Virus record (IMG/VR): IMGVR_UViG_3300002132_000146
Location: 1-30,569 of that record
Direction: 5' to 3' (one strand)
Length of the DNA: 30,569 nt
Source of the DNA: a virus
Shown: piece after piece, positions 14,714 to 21,345 of the stretch
How positions within the stretch are numbered: position 1 is the first letter of the stretch
How the letters are laid out: the number at the start of each line of letters is the position of its first letter
Translations under genes and position numbers: made by a program
The notes under the pieces: generated by a model
The model's database searches: none
The model's input: only the letters and a program-made list of their open reading frames with translations
Told to the model about the DNA's origin: nothing

Positions 14714-14945
14714 GTTTGGCATTGTTAGCCGTAATGTTATAACAGCACCAGATTTATCAATGCAAGCAAAATGTCTATACTCTGCATTAGCTTGTTATGC
14801 AAACAAAGAAAGATCTTGTTTTCCATCTATATCAACACTAGCTGACGACTTGAATGTAAGTCAAAGAACAATTAAAAGACTGATAAAAGAACTGAAAAAC
14901 AAAGATCATATTACAAGGGTAGGCAGAAAGTTAATAATAAAATAA
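14697..14945 (+). CDS. Winged helix-turn-helix protein (replication- or transcription-related)
   Basis: An 82-residue protein made almost entirely of a wHTH domain of the helix_turn_helix_36 type. After the lead-in YRFGIVSRNVITAPDLSMQA comes the SALACYANKERSCFPSISTL motif (about 29-48), the recognition helix VSQRTIKRLIKEL (54-66) and a short wing (HITRVGRKLIIK). This domain occurs at the N-terminus of phage replication organisers and plasmid initiators. Here it stands alone, without the C-terminal helicase-loading part, so it may be a regulator or a DNA-binding subunit of an initiator complex. A DnaA-domain-IV-like protein at 22565 could be a second such subunit. Confidence 0.85.
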   Translation: MSLNYRFGIVSRNVITAPDLSMQAKCLYSALACYANKERSCFPSISTLADDLNVSQRTIKRLIKELKNKDHITRVGRKLIIK

Positions 14946-15030
14946 TGTTATTAGCTATATATATGCATACTAAATTCTACACATATACTAAATAGGATTC
15001 AAAATACCAAATTACTAGCTGGAATTATTA

Positions 15031-15038
15031 TAAGTTTG
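15031..15038 (+). promoter_or_regulatory. Bacteroidota-type -7 promoter element
   Basis: TAAGTTTG matches the Bacteroidota consensus TAnnTTTG exactly. It is 23 bases upstream of the ATG at 15062 in a gene-free gap of 116 bases, so it is well placed to start the next operon. No clear -33 TTTG. Confidence 0.65.
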
Positions 15039-15061
15039 TTAAGATTTACTTAGCAATTAAA

Positions 15062-15331
15062 ATGATAATACAACTACCCAATGGACGTATAATTGAATGC
15101 TCAGTTGAGCAATATCTTTCATTATCTGATGAAGAGATAAAAGATCTCAACGGTTTAAGTGCAGCTTATACTAAAGAAGTGGGTAATCCTTTTTATAACA
15201 CCTATTTTGATTCAAACCAGATTGATCTTGATGAAGATGATGATTATTTTCATGAGAAAGAACTGGCATTGGATGAAATAGATGAAATAGATAAAAGGGA
15301 AGACCCTGATTTTCAAAGGGATGATGTCTAA
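15062..15331 (+). CDS. Acidic hypothetical protein (89 aa)
   Basis: Not recognised. The start MIIQLPNGRIIECSVEQYLS has a small beta-strand pattern found in many short Bacteroidota phage proteins, and the C-terminal half is very acidic (DLDEDDDYFHEKELALDEID, with a near repeat DEIDEID). It is the first gene after the promoter at 15031. Acidic tails of this kind can be DNA mimics or binding sites for partners, but no function can be assigned. Confidence 0.75.
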   Translation: MIIQLPNGRIIECSVEQYLSLSDEEIKDLNGLSAAYTKEVGNPFYNTYFDSNQIDLDEDDDYFHEKELALDEIDEIDKREDPDFQRDDV

Positions 15332-15378
15332 AATATAGACACTCCAATCATTTTAACAATTTATTAAAAACAACAATT

Positions 15379-15945
15379 ATGCAAAGTAAAGTAAACATCA
15401 TTGCTGATGACATGGGAAATGTCATTCGCCAATCAAGTACAAGTTCAGAGTACGGGTATGTAAGACTACAACAAGACAGAGTTACATTCGGTAACAACGG
15501 CTGGGTTAAAAAGTCAAACATTAGTACATTATTACACGGTAAACTTGAAGACCTTCAATCACTAGGATTAGAGTCATTAAACAGCTTTAATGGTAAAATC
15601 GTAATTAAAGAACAGTTAGATCCATTCACTCAGAATGATCCAGATCGTGATCTTAAATATGCAGGCGATACAGGTATCATATGCTGTGTTGATGGCCAAC
15701 CTATTTATAGGAAAACATTCTTTGTTGCTGATGCAACTGCTGAGGATGTATTAGTAGCACACAATAACGGTGATGCTATTAAAGAAGCTAATGCAACCTC
15801 TTTTAATCTTGATAAATCCAAAATTGCAAAACCAGCAACATCAGCTGAAGCATTTGGATTTGATTCAAGTGATGAAGATACCGTAGATGAAACTACTAAT
15901 GAAATAGAAGAAGAAGTTCTTGAAGAAGAAACTTTTGAGCTATAA
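15379..15945 (+). CDS. Possible ssDNA-binding or replication-accessory protein with acidic tail (188 aa)
   Basis: Not recognised by family. Residues 1-115 look like a folded, beta-rich domain (GYVRLQQDRVTFGNNGWVKK; DTGIICCVDGQPIYRKTFFV). After an Ala/Asp/Lys-rich linker, the tail is strongly acidic and ends EEETFEL. A folded domain followed by an acidic tail ending in a hydrophobic residue is the layout of SSB proteins, whose tails recruit partners. A second protein here (26080-26754) has the same layout. I infer a nucleic-acid role with low certainty. It is followed by a terminator and so is the last gene of its operon. Confidence 0.78.
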   Translation: MQSKVNIIADDMGNVIRQSSTSSEYGYVRLQQDRVTFGNNGWVKKSNISTLLHGKLEDLQSLGLESLNSFNGKIVIKEQLDPFTQNDPDRDLKYAGDTGIICCVDGQPIYRKTFFVADATAEDVLVAHNNGDAIKEANATSFNLDKSKIAKPATSAEAFGFDSSDEDTVDETTNEIEEEVLEEETFEL

Positions 15946-15976
15946 CATATATAAATCTTTCTGAAGAATGTAAGGA

Positions 15977-16009
15977 GGGAACCAACACTTAGGTGAAGGT
16001 TCCCTTTTT
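15977..16009 (+). terminator. Intrinsic terminator
   Basis: Perfect 7-bp stem GGGAACC (15977-15983) with GGTTCCC (15998-16004), 14-base loop, then TTTTT. Ends the operon of the acidic-tailed protein. Its loop is unrelated to the TGTAAxAG terminators. Confidence 0.85.
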
Positions 16010-16056
16010 CATTTTTATATCTTATTCAATGTCTTATTTAAATAAAAACCATATGT

Positions 16057-16599
16057 ATGCTATCTCAAGAACAATTAAATCAAATAAAATTAGATGAAAG
16101 TAAATCTTTATTAAACCAAAGACTTCAACGTTACCACTACTATGGATTACTGGAAGAATACCAGTTACATCCAACCTCAATCATTAATACTTTTACATAC
16201 AGTTCATTAAACACATATCAGCACTTTTTATTTAAAAGAGTGTTACATGGCCTTAATGTTTATGATGCAAAAGAAGTTGAAGTTTTACATTGGGATAAAA
16301 AAAGAAGAATTTCTAAAGTTTGGAGAAGAGGGCAAAGAGAAATCAATGCTTGGAAACAGATGATATGTAATAAAAGAGTTAATGCTTTTTTTAAAAAAAC
16401 ATTTCATGGACCTACTGCAGAATTTATAATCTCAGTACCTGTTGATGAATACCTGGAAGATTATAATAATACTTTATCATTTAAGGATTTAGATGTAGAA
16501 TATGAAGACGTAATACTTATGTTTATGTCTAAAGGGTTATTACCTAAAAATTATCTTACACTTGTTCCTAATGATAGACAACAAAGTCTTAAAGGATGA
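16057..16599 (+). CDS. Hypothetical protein (180 aa)
   Basis: Not recognised. A basic, helical N-terminal two thirds (LDESKSLLNQRLQRYHYYGL; VLHWDKKRRISKVWRRGQRE) and an acidic end (DLDVEYEDVILMFMSKGLLP). The Arg/Lys/Trp cluster at about 80-95 could bind nucleic acid. It overlaps the HNH gene by 4 bases (ATGA), so they are probably translated together, and it may work with that nuclease. No signal or membrane segment. Confidence 0.75.
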   Translation: MLSQEQLNQIKLDESKSLLNQRLQRYHYYGLLEEYQLHPTSIINTFTYSSLNTYQHFLFKRVLHGLNVYDAKEVEVLHWDKKRRISKVWRRGQREINAWKQMICNKRVNAFFKKTFHGPTAEFIISVPVDEYLEDYNNTLSFKDLDVEYEDVILMFMSKGLLPKNYLTLVPNDRQQSLKG

Positions 16600-17012
16600 T
16601 TCAACAGAAAAAAAAACTATGTAACAATTGCAATACCGAACAGTTTATTTGGAAAAATGATGCTGGCAATCGGTATTGCAAGAGTTGCTGGTATAAAACT
16701 AAAAGTACAGATGCTAAACCATTAAAAAAAACTCCAGTAAATCAAAAGTCAAAGAAAATGCAAGTCATTGATCAAGCTTATAGTAAACTTAGAAAAAAGT
16801 TTCTTGAGTCTAACCCAATGTGCCAAGCAGCTTTGCATTGTTGTACTAGTAGTTCTACCGATGTTCACCACAAGAAAGGACGTGGAAGATATCACTTAGT
16901 GGTTAGCACTTGGCTTTCAGTATGCAGAACTTGTCATACATACATAGAAGAACATCCGACGGAAGCAGTTGAACTTGGATATTCAAAGAACAGAATAAAT
17001 AAAAAACCTTAA
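16596..17012 (+). CDS. HNH-family endonuclease with N-terminal zinc ribbon
   Basis: A 138-residue protein with two metal sites. An N-terminal zinc ribbon uses C9, C12, C28 and C31 (CNNC, CKSC). After a basic linker comes an HNH-like fold: DVHHKKGRGRYH with H91/H92, then VCRTCHTYIEEHP with C110, C113 and H114, close to phage recombination nucleases such as NinG and to free-standing HNH enzymes. It may act in recombination or replication-fork processing, or be a homing-type nuclease. Its place inside an operon with matched codon use favours a housekeeping phage role. The gene ends in a tandem 10-mer repeat. Confidence 0.82.
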   Translation: MIQQKKKLCNNCNTEQFIWKNDAGNRYCKSCWYKTKSTDAKPLKKTPVNQKSKKMQVIDQAYSKLRKKFLESNPMCQAALHCCTSSSTDVHHKKGRGRYHLVVSTWLSVCRTCHTYIEEHPTEAVELGYSKNRINKKP

Positions 17013-17020
17013 AAAACCTT
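17001..17020 (+). repeat. Tandem 10-mer repeat at a gene junction
   Basis: AAAAAACCTT occurs twice in a row. The first copy contains the end of the HNH gene and the second lies between its stop and the ParB-like start. Probably a slippage duplication that lengthened the leader. Confidence 0.6.
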
Positions 17021-17024
17021 AAAA

Positions 17025-17741
17025 ATGAAACACATAAAACAAAAAACAACAAAAGATTACAGTAAATTTCATTTATTACCAATGAATAGAGAAATTCAAG
17101 CTATGCATGTAGAAAAAATGGTAAGTAGTATTAGAAATATGGGTTGTATCAGAGATGTAATAGTTGCTGTAACAAACTTAATTGATGGTATTACACGCTG
17201 TTACATTATAGATGGACAACATTTGTTTACTGCTTGTCAAAGAGAAGGATTACCTATTGTTTATAGAGCTGTTAAAATTAATACTGATGAAGAATTAGTT
17301 GAAAAAATGGCTGCTTTAAATAACACAAGTAAATCTTGGAATTTAATTAATTATGTAAATGCATGGAAATATGTAAATACAGATTATATGACACTTTTAA
17401 AGTATATAAACTTATATAATTTAGAACCTTCAATGATAGCTATGATAGCTATGAATCAAACTAATGCAACAGGAACTTCCAGACTTATTAAAAAAGGTGA
17501 ATTTGTAATATCAAATTCTAAAACAGCAGAAATGTGTAAAGCATTTTCTGACTTTTTTATTAAGATAGGTACTGCGGATAGATGGATTAAATTTAATTTT
17601 TTATCTGTATTTACTAGTGAGTATGGCAAATATGACCATGCTAAAGCTTTATTGAAGTTAGATAAACATTTATCTACTATAAAAGCAATGGGAGATCCAA
17701 AATATGCTCAAGATTATATTAGAAAAAATATATTCTATTAA
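17025..17741 (+). CDS. ParB/Srx-like domain protein
   Basis: A 238-residue protein with a ParB-type N-terminal domain. HLLPMNREIQAMHVEKMVSS (about 16-35) leads to the signature IIDGQHLFTACQREGLPI (62-79), equivalent to the DGxHR core of ParB, sulfiredoxin and related folds. The second half is helical and Ile/Met/Asn-rich with a direct repeat MIAMIAM. It lacks an obvious ParB helix-turn-helix, and no ParA is in the window, so segregation is unlikely. Phage ParB-like proteins are often nucleases or regulators, and CTP or NTP use is possible. It directly precedes the tRNA cluster. Confidence 0.8.
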   Translation: MKHIKQKTTKDYSKFHLLPMNREIQAMHVEKMVSSIRNMGCIRDVIVAVTNLIDGITRCYIIDGQHLFTACQREGLPIVYRAVKINTDEELVEKMAALNNTSKSWNLINYVNAWKYVNTDYMTLLKYINLYNLEPSMIAMIAMNQTNATGTSRLIKKGEFVISNSKTAEMCKAFSDFFIKIGTADRWIKFNFLSVFTSEYGKYDHAKALLKLDKHLSTIKAMGDPKYAQDYIRKNIFY

Positions 17742-17753
17742 ATTATCAAGTAT

Positions 17754-17761
17754 TACATTTG
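17754..17761 (+). promoter_or_regulatory. tRNA-cluster promoter (-7 element)
   Basis: TACATTTG matches the Bacteroidota -7 consensus TAnnTTTG. It ends 7 bases before the first base of tRNA-Arg (17768), so transcription would start at or next to the mature tRNA 5' end. No TTTG at the -33 position. Confidence 0.65.
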
Positions 17762-17767
17762 TTAAAT

Positions 17768-17841
17768 GGTTCCATAGCTCAACTGGATAGAGCAACACCC
17801 TTCTAAGGTGTAGGTTGAAGGTTCAAATCCTTCTGGGATCA
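17768..17841 (+). tRNA. tRNA-Arg (anticodon UCU)
   Basis: Cloverleaf with acceptor GGTTCCA/TGGGATC (two G-U pairs), D-arm TAGCTCAACTGGATAGAGC, anticodon stem ACACC/GGTGT with loop CTTCTAA and T-loop GGTTCAAATCC. The anticodon reads AGA, a frequent Arg codon here. The CCA end is not encoded. Confidence 0.93.
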
Positions 17842-17845
17842 CTTT

Positions 17846-17931
17846 GGCCGAATGATGAAATTGGTAGACATGAGGGACTTAAAATCCCTTGAGCAGAGAT
17901 GCTTGTGTGGGTTCAAGTCCCATTTCGGCTA
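17846..17931 (+). tRNA. tRNA-Leu (anticodon UAA)
   Basis: Type II tRNA: acceptor GGCCGAA/TTCGGCT (first pair G-U), D-arm ending in GGTAGACAT, anticodon stem AGGGA/TCCCT with loop CTTAAAA, a long variable arm (GAGCAGAGATGCTTG) and T-loop GGTTCAAGTCC. It reads TTA, by eye the commonest Leu codon in these genes. No encoded CCA. Confidence 0.93.
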
Positions 17932-17956
17932 CTTTTATATCCGTTAAGGTATATGA

Positions 17957-18030
17957 GCTCTCTTAGCTCAGATGGTTAGAGCAAATCACTCATAATGATT
18001 AGGTCATAGGTTCAAATCCTATAGGGAGCA
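17957..18030 (+). tRNA. tRNA with CAU anticodon (Met, or Ile-lysidine type)
   Basis: Acceptor GCTCTCT/AGGGAGC, D-arm TAGCTCAGATGGTTAGAGC, anticodon stem AATCA/TGATT with loop CTCATAA, T-loop GGTTCAAATCC. The CAU anticodon means elongator Met or an AUA-reading Ile tRNA that the host TilS would modify. It lacks the initiator-type unpaired first base, so initiator Met is unlikely. No encoded CCA. Confidence 0.9.
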
Positions 18031-18048
18031 CACAAAAAAAACATTTAA

Positions 18049-19155
18049 ATGAAAAGAGAAGAAATACAAAAAGAAGCATTAGCAATAAGTTTAAAATATA
18101 CAAGAGTTGGTTTGGCTATTAGTATGGGTGTTGGTAAAACACGTATTGCTATACAACACCTAAAACAACATTATGATCCTTATATAAAAGCATTGGTTGT
18201 AATACCAAAACATTCAATAACTCAATCTTGGATCGATGAATTAGGTAAGATGAAGTTAGAAGGTATGCTAGAACATATAACTTTTACTACATACCTATCT
18301 TTAAACAAACATAGCCCATATGATTACGATATAGTTTATTTAGATGAGTGTCATAGTTTATTAGAATCACATGAACCGTTTTTATCTGTATTTAAAGGTA
18401 AAATATTAGGATTAACCGGGACACCACCCGAAACTATATATTCTGAAAAAGGAAGACTAGTCAATATATATTGTCCTATTAAATATACTTTTACTGTAGA
18501 TCAAGCAACTGACTCTAATATTTTAAATAATTATAATATAATTGTACATGAATTAGAGCTTTCTAAAGTACAAACAGTAAAAAAAAGTAGTAAAAATGGT
18601 AAATCTTGGTGGACATCTGAGTTTTTAGATTATGATTATGCAACTAGATGTTGTCAAGATGCAAATACTCCTAAACAAAAACAGTTTAGTGCAATTATGA
18701 GAATGAAAGCTATAATGAATTATGGAACCAAAGAAGAGTATGTAAAATCTTTGTCTGTTAGTTTAAATTCTAAATGTATTATATTTGCTAATACAAAAGA
18801 ACAAGCAGATAAACTTTGTAAATACAGTTATCATTCTGGTAATCCTAATAGTCAGTATAATTTAGAGTTGTTTTCAGATGGTAGAATAGACAAGTTATCT
18901 TGTGTTTTACAGCTATCAGAAGGTGTTACAATACCAAACCTCAAAGCGGGTATTGTTATGCATGCGTATGGTAATGAAAGAAAGACAGCTCAGAGAATTG
19001 GTAGATTATTAAGATTAAACCCTTCAGAAACAGCAGTGTGTCACATACTGTGCTATAAAGGTACACAAGATGAAGTATGGGTAAAAAAAGCCCTTGAAAC
19101 ATTTGACTCAAGTAAAATTAGATATTATAATCCTTTAAAAAAAGTTAACAAATGA
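18049..19155 (+). CDS. SF2 (DEAD/DEAH-type) DNA helicase
   Basis: A 368-residue superfamily 2 helicase with both RecA-like lobes. Motifs in order: Walker A ISMGVGKTR (24-32), motif Ia VVIPKHSITQSW (50-61), Walker B with DECH (99-102), motif III TGTPP (123-127), motif IV FANTKEQADKL (246-256), motif V LSEGVTIPNLKAGI (289-302) and the Arg-finger motif VI QRIGRLLRL (315-323). It is compact, with no extra DNA-binding domains. Such enzymes in crAss-like and other phages act in replication or recombination. It is the first gene after the tRNAs, and its stop overlaps the next start as ATGA. Confidence 0.93.
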   Translation: MKREEIQKEALAISLKYTRVGLAISMGVGKTRIAIQHLKQHYDPYIKALVVIPKHSITQSWIDELGKMKLEGMLEHITFTTYLSLNKHSPYDYDIVYLDECHSLLESHEPFLSVFKGKILGLTGTPPETIYSEKGRLVNIYCPIKYTFTVDQATDSNILNNYNIIVHELELSKVQTVKKSSKNGKSWWTSEFLDYDYATRCCQDANTPKQKQFSAIMRMKAIMNYGTKEEYVKSLSVSLNSKCIIFANTKEQADKLCKYSYHSGNPNSQYNLELFSDGRIDKLSCVLQLSEGVTIPNLKAGIVMHAYGNERKTAQRIGRLLRLNPSETAVCHILCYKGTQDEVWVKKALETFDSSKIRYYNPLKKVNK

Positions 19156-19283
19156 ATCATGATGATTATTTATCACAAGGAGATCCTGCAAATGAACCAG
19201 AACATGAATGCAGAGAATGTGGAAAAATGACAGATTACCAAGATTATTGCAGCAGGCAATGTTGGTTAGCAAGTCAAATGTAG
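19152..19283 (+). CDS. Tiny zinc-ribbon-like protein (43 aa)
   Basis: A short gene starting at the ATGA overlap with the helicase stop and ending in TAG. The product has four Cys in two pairs, CRECGK at about 20-25 and CSRQC at about 33-37, giving a CxxC-x9-CxxxC zinc knuckle, plus an acidic start (NHDDYLSQGDPANEPEHE). It is too short for most gene finders. Translational coupling with the helicase and the Cys pattern make it credible. It may bind nucleic acid or modulate the helicase. Confidence 0.68.
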   Translation: MNHDDYLSQGDPANEPEHECRECGKMTDYQDYCSRQCWLASQM

Positions 19284-19304
19284 TATATATTAAAAAAAAG
19301 ATAT

Positions 19305-19868
19305 ATGATATACAAATATAAAAAAGATACATTACAGTTTATACCTTTTAGAAACAAGTTGGTTTTATACATATTTTTTTTTGCTGTTATCTTATTCTTT
19401 ATCAGTTTTAAAGTTGGTGAGTATGTAACTGTTCAAAAAGTTATTGAATTAGAAGGTGGTATACATATTATTAAAGAAAATAAAGAACCTTTTAGTAAAG
19501 ATGCTTTAATAAATAAAATTAAAACTCTAAATATTAAATATCCTCATATTGTTTTAGCACAATCAATAATAGAAACAGGTCACTGGACCAGCAATATTTT
19601 TAAAGAGAATAATAATCTATTTGGTATGAGAGAAGCAAACAGAAGAATTCATACAGCTTTAGGGACACAATTGAATCATGCTTATTACAAGAATTGGCAA
19701 GAAAGTGTATATGACTATGCCTTTTATCAAAGTAGATACTTAAGCAAAATAAATTCAGAAGAAGAATATTTTAATGCTTTGGGAGCCAGTTATGCTGAAA
19801 GTCCAGATTATGTAAATGCTTTAAAAAAGTTAATTAAAGAAGAAAAGTTAAAAGAGTTATTTAAGTAA
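19305..19868 (+). CDS. Membrane-anchored glucosaminidase-family peptidoglycan hydrolase
   Basis: A 187-residue protein with a basic start (MIYKYKK), a hydrophobic helix (about 19-36) serving as an uncleaved anchor, and an outward-facing glucosaminidase domain. Residues 83-108 show the family core IVLAQSIIETGHWTSNIFKE followed by NNNLFGM, with the catalytic Glu at 90. YYKNWQESVYDYAFYQSRYL follows at 127-146. The family cuts glycan strands next to GlcNAc. It is separated from the late amidase, in the replication module, so an early or middle cell-wall role is possible. A lysis role also remains open. It begins about 20 bases after the tiny zinc protein. Confidence 0.86.
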   Translation: MIYKYKKDTLQFIPFRNKLVLYIFFFAVILFFISFKVGEYVTVQKVIELEGGIHIIKENKEPFSKDALINKIKTLNIKYPHIVLAQSIIETGHWTSNIFKENNNLFGMREANRRIHTALGTQLNHAYYKNWQESVYDYAFYQSRYLSKINSEEEYFNALGASYAESPDYVNALKKLIKEEKLKELFK

Positions 19869-19873
19869 AAAAA

Positions 19874-20092
19874 ATGAGCAACAATAAAAAACAAACAGCA
19901 GTAGAGTGGTTAATAGACCAATTAGAATGTTTTGGAAACAAGCACGAATTAACAATATCTTGGACTACAGTAGATGATTTAGTTGAACGAGCCAAAGAAA
20001 TGGACAAGCAGCAAATTATTGATGCTTATGAAACAAGTCACATATCAATGATGACTTCGGAACAATATTATAACGAAACATACAATGATTAA
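19874..20092 (+). CDS. Small hypothetical protein (72 aa)
   Basis: Not assigned a function. A helical acidic protein of a kind I have often seen in Bacteroidota phages: KKQTAVEWLIDQLECFGNKH at the start, KAKEMDKQQIIDAYETSHIS-like helix in the middle (here RAKEMDKQQIIDAYE) and a terminal EQYYNETYND. It starts 5 bases after the glucosaminidase and overlaps the next gene by 8 bases. No membrane segment or Cys cluster. Confidence 0.8.
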   Translation: MSNNKKQTAVEWLIDQLECFGNKHELTISWTTVDDLVERAKEMDKQQIIDAYETSHISMMTSEQYYNETYND

Positions 20093-20288
20093 AATACTAA
20101 TAATACTATGTTGTGAAGTGTTGACGGGTAGTAATGGTTACTCTTACCTTGTAGAAGACACATCTAATGAAAATTATACCCTCACTATGTATACCAAACA
20201 AAAATATGAAATTGGTGATACTGTAAAGTTAACTATGGATTATAAGCCAATTGATTGGAAAAGTACAAGAAAACAATCTTACAAATAA
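20085..20288 (+). CDS. Small hypothetical protein (67 aa)
   Basis: Not recognised. Begins with a short hydrophobic stretch (MIKILIILCCEVLTGSNGYS) that could be a weak signal or an internal strand, then beta-rich residues (YLVEDTSNENYTLTMYTKQK; GDTVKLTMDY). The start overlaps the previous gene by 8 bases. It may be a small exported protein, but the signal is not convincing. Confidence 0.65.
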   Translation: MIKILIILCCEVLTGSNGYSYLVEDTSNENYTLTMYTKQKYEIGDTVKLTMDYKPIDWKSTRKQSYK

Positions 20289-20295
20289 TAATATT

Positions 20296-20529
20296 ATGGG
20301 AAAAATGAAAGAAGTATTTATGGAAATGATTGAACATGAATACAAAGGAGACCACGATGCATACTTACAAGATTTAGCAAGAATAACCTGTGAAGAATTT
20401 ATACCTATAAATGAAACACCATGTCCAAATTGCTTTAATCACAGTTTGCATAGAAATGAAACTGAGTTTGTATGTGATGTATGTGCTCAAGAATTTATTG
20501 AAGTAAACAATGCTTTAAGATTTAAATAA
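20296..20529 (+). CDS. Zinc-ribbon hypothetical protein (77 aa)
   Basis: Acidic helical N-terminus (MGKMKEVFMEMIEHEYKGDH) followed by a zinc ribbon: CPNC at about 43-46, then CDVC at about 60-63. The frame is open upstream to a TTG at 20251, but that would overlap the previous gene, so I use the ATG at 20296. Its stop shares a base with the next start (TAATG). Small zinc ribbons like this often bind nucleic acid or polymerase, though the target is unknown. Confidence 0.72.
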   Translation: MGKMKEVFMEMIEHEYKGDHDAYLQDLARITCEEFIPINETPCPNCFNHSLHRNETEFVCDVCAQEFIEVNNALRFK

Positions 20530-20603
20530 TGAAAGAAACACAAATTATAATATCAGATCCTGGAGATGAACAAGAAGATTCTTTTTTATTTATATATATA
20601 TGA
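20529..20603 (+). CDS. Possible micro-protein (24 aa)
   Basis: A 24-codon frame fills the space between two genes, sharing a base with the previous stop (TAATG) and overlapping the next start by ATGA. Product: MKETQIIISDPGDEQEDSFL followed by FIYI. The double coupling is the only evidence. It could be a leader whose translation opens the next gene. Confidence 0.4.
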   Translation: MKETQIIISDPGDEQEDSFLFIYI

Positions 20604-20824
20604 AAGCAATATTAAAATTTAATTTACCGGATGATCAACATGAGTATGCTATGGCAACTCAAGGTTCAGCAATGCACTCTGTGCTTTGGGACATGGATCA
20701 ATGGTTAAGAAGTCAAACAAAATATGCACCTGATGATATAAGTGAAGATACTTATAAAGCCTTTGAATTATGCAGAGAGCAGCTAAGAGAGTTTATAACT
20801 AATGAGGGTATGAATATAGATTAA
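20600..20824 (+). CDS. Small conserved phage protein (74 aa)
   Basis: A soluble protein with a pattern I recognise from many phages, though without a known function: MKAILKFNLPDDQHEYAMAT, then VLWDMDQWLRSQTKYAPDD and a helical end (AFELCREQLREFITNEG). It lies in a run of small overlapping genes and overlaps its upstream neighbour by ATGA. It may be an accessory of nucleic-acid metabolism, judging by location. Confidence 0.82.
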   Translation: MKAILKFNLPDDQHEYAMATQGSAMHSVLWDMDQWLRSQTKYAPDDISEDTYKAFELCREQLREFITNEGMNID

Positions 20825-20827
20825 ATA

Positions 20828-20965
20828 ATGGAAAAAAAAAGACAATATAGAAGTAGTCAAGGTAAGTCACCTGATAGAATAAGTGATTCAGAAAAGCTTG
20901 CTATGCTTACTGTTGTTGCTACAATAGTTTTAATTATTGCAATGGCTTTAATTTATGGAACATGA
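20828..20965 (+). CDS. Small single-pass membrane protein (45 aa)
   Basis: A short gene ending in an ATGA overlap with the next. The first 18 residues are basic and polar (MEKKRQYRSSQGKSPDRI), followed by one hydrophobic helix (about 23-42, KLAMLTVVATIVLIIAMALI). Positive residues at the N-terminus predict a cytoplasmic N-terminus. The position 3 bases after the previous stop supports it. Function unknown. Confidence 0.62.
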   Translation: MEKKRQYRSSQGKSPDRISDSEKLAMLTVVATIVLIIAMALIYGT

Positions 20966-21345
20966 AAGATAATTTATTTATAAAAGCATCAGTTAAAGAT
21001 GGTGAGTTACATTTTCCTATAAAAGCGGTGGGTACCAGATTTAAAAACTTTTTAAATCAATTACCAGATGATTCTAAGTTAGAAATATTTGTAGGTGTAA
21101 GTGGTGAAAAAGGAAGTAATCCTCAATTAGCCCGCTTACATGCTATGATTAGAGAAATAGCCCAAGAACTTGGCTATACATTTGAAGAATGTAAACTAAC
21201 AGTGAAAAGAAAATCAGGATTATGTTTTGTAAAAGATAAACAAGAGTATTGTAAATCTTTTGCAGATTGTGATAAAGATGAGTTAAATCTTGCTATACAA
21301 GCATGTATTGAAATAGGAGATTTCAGTAATATGAACCTAAGATAG
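20962..21345 (+). CDS. Possible recombination-associated protein, weakly NinB-like (127 aa)
   Basis: Not firmly recognised. A beta-rich N-terminal part with paired strands (KASVKDGELHFPIKAVGTRF) is followed by a helix QLARLHAMIREIAQELGYTF and ECKLTVKRKSGLC. The LH-x2-IREIA-x2-LGY pattern is reminiscent of phage NinB/orf-type recombination proteins, but this is only a resemblance. Its stop (TAG, 21343-21345) touches the end of a convergent minus-strand gene with no gap. Confidence 0.75.
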   Translation: MKDNLFIKASVKDGELHFPIKAVGTRFKNFLNQLPDDSKLEIFVGVSGEKGSNPQLARLHAMIREIAQELGYTFEECKLTVKRKSGLCFVKDKQEYCKSFADCDKDELNLAIQACIEIGDFSNMNLR

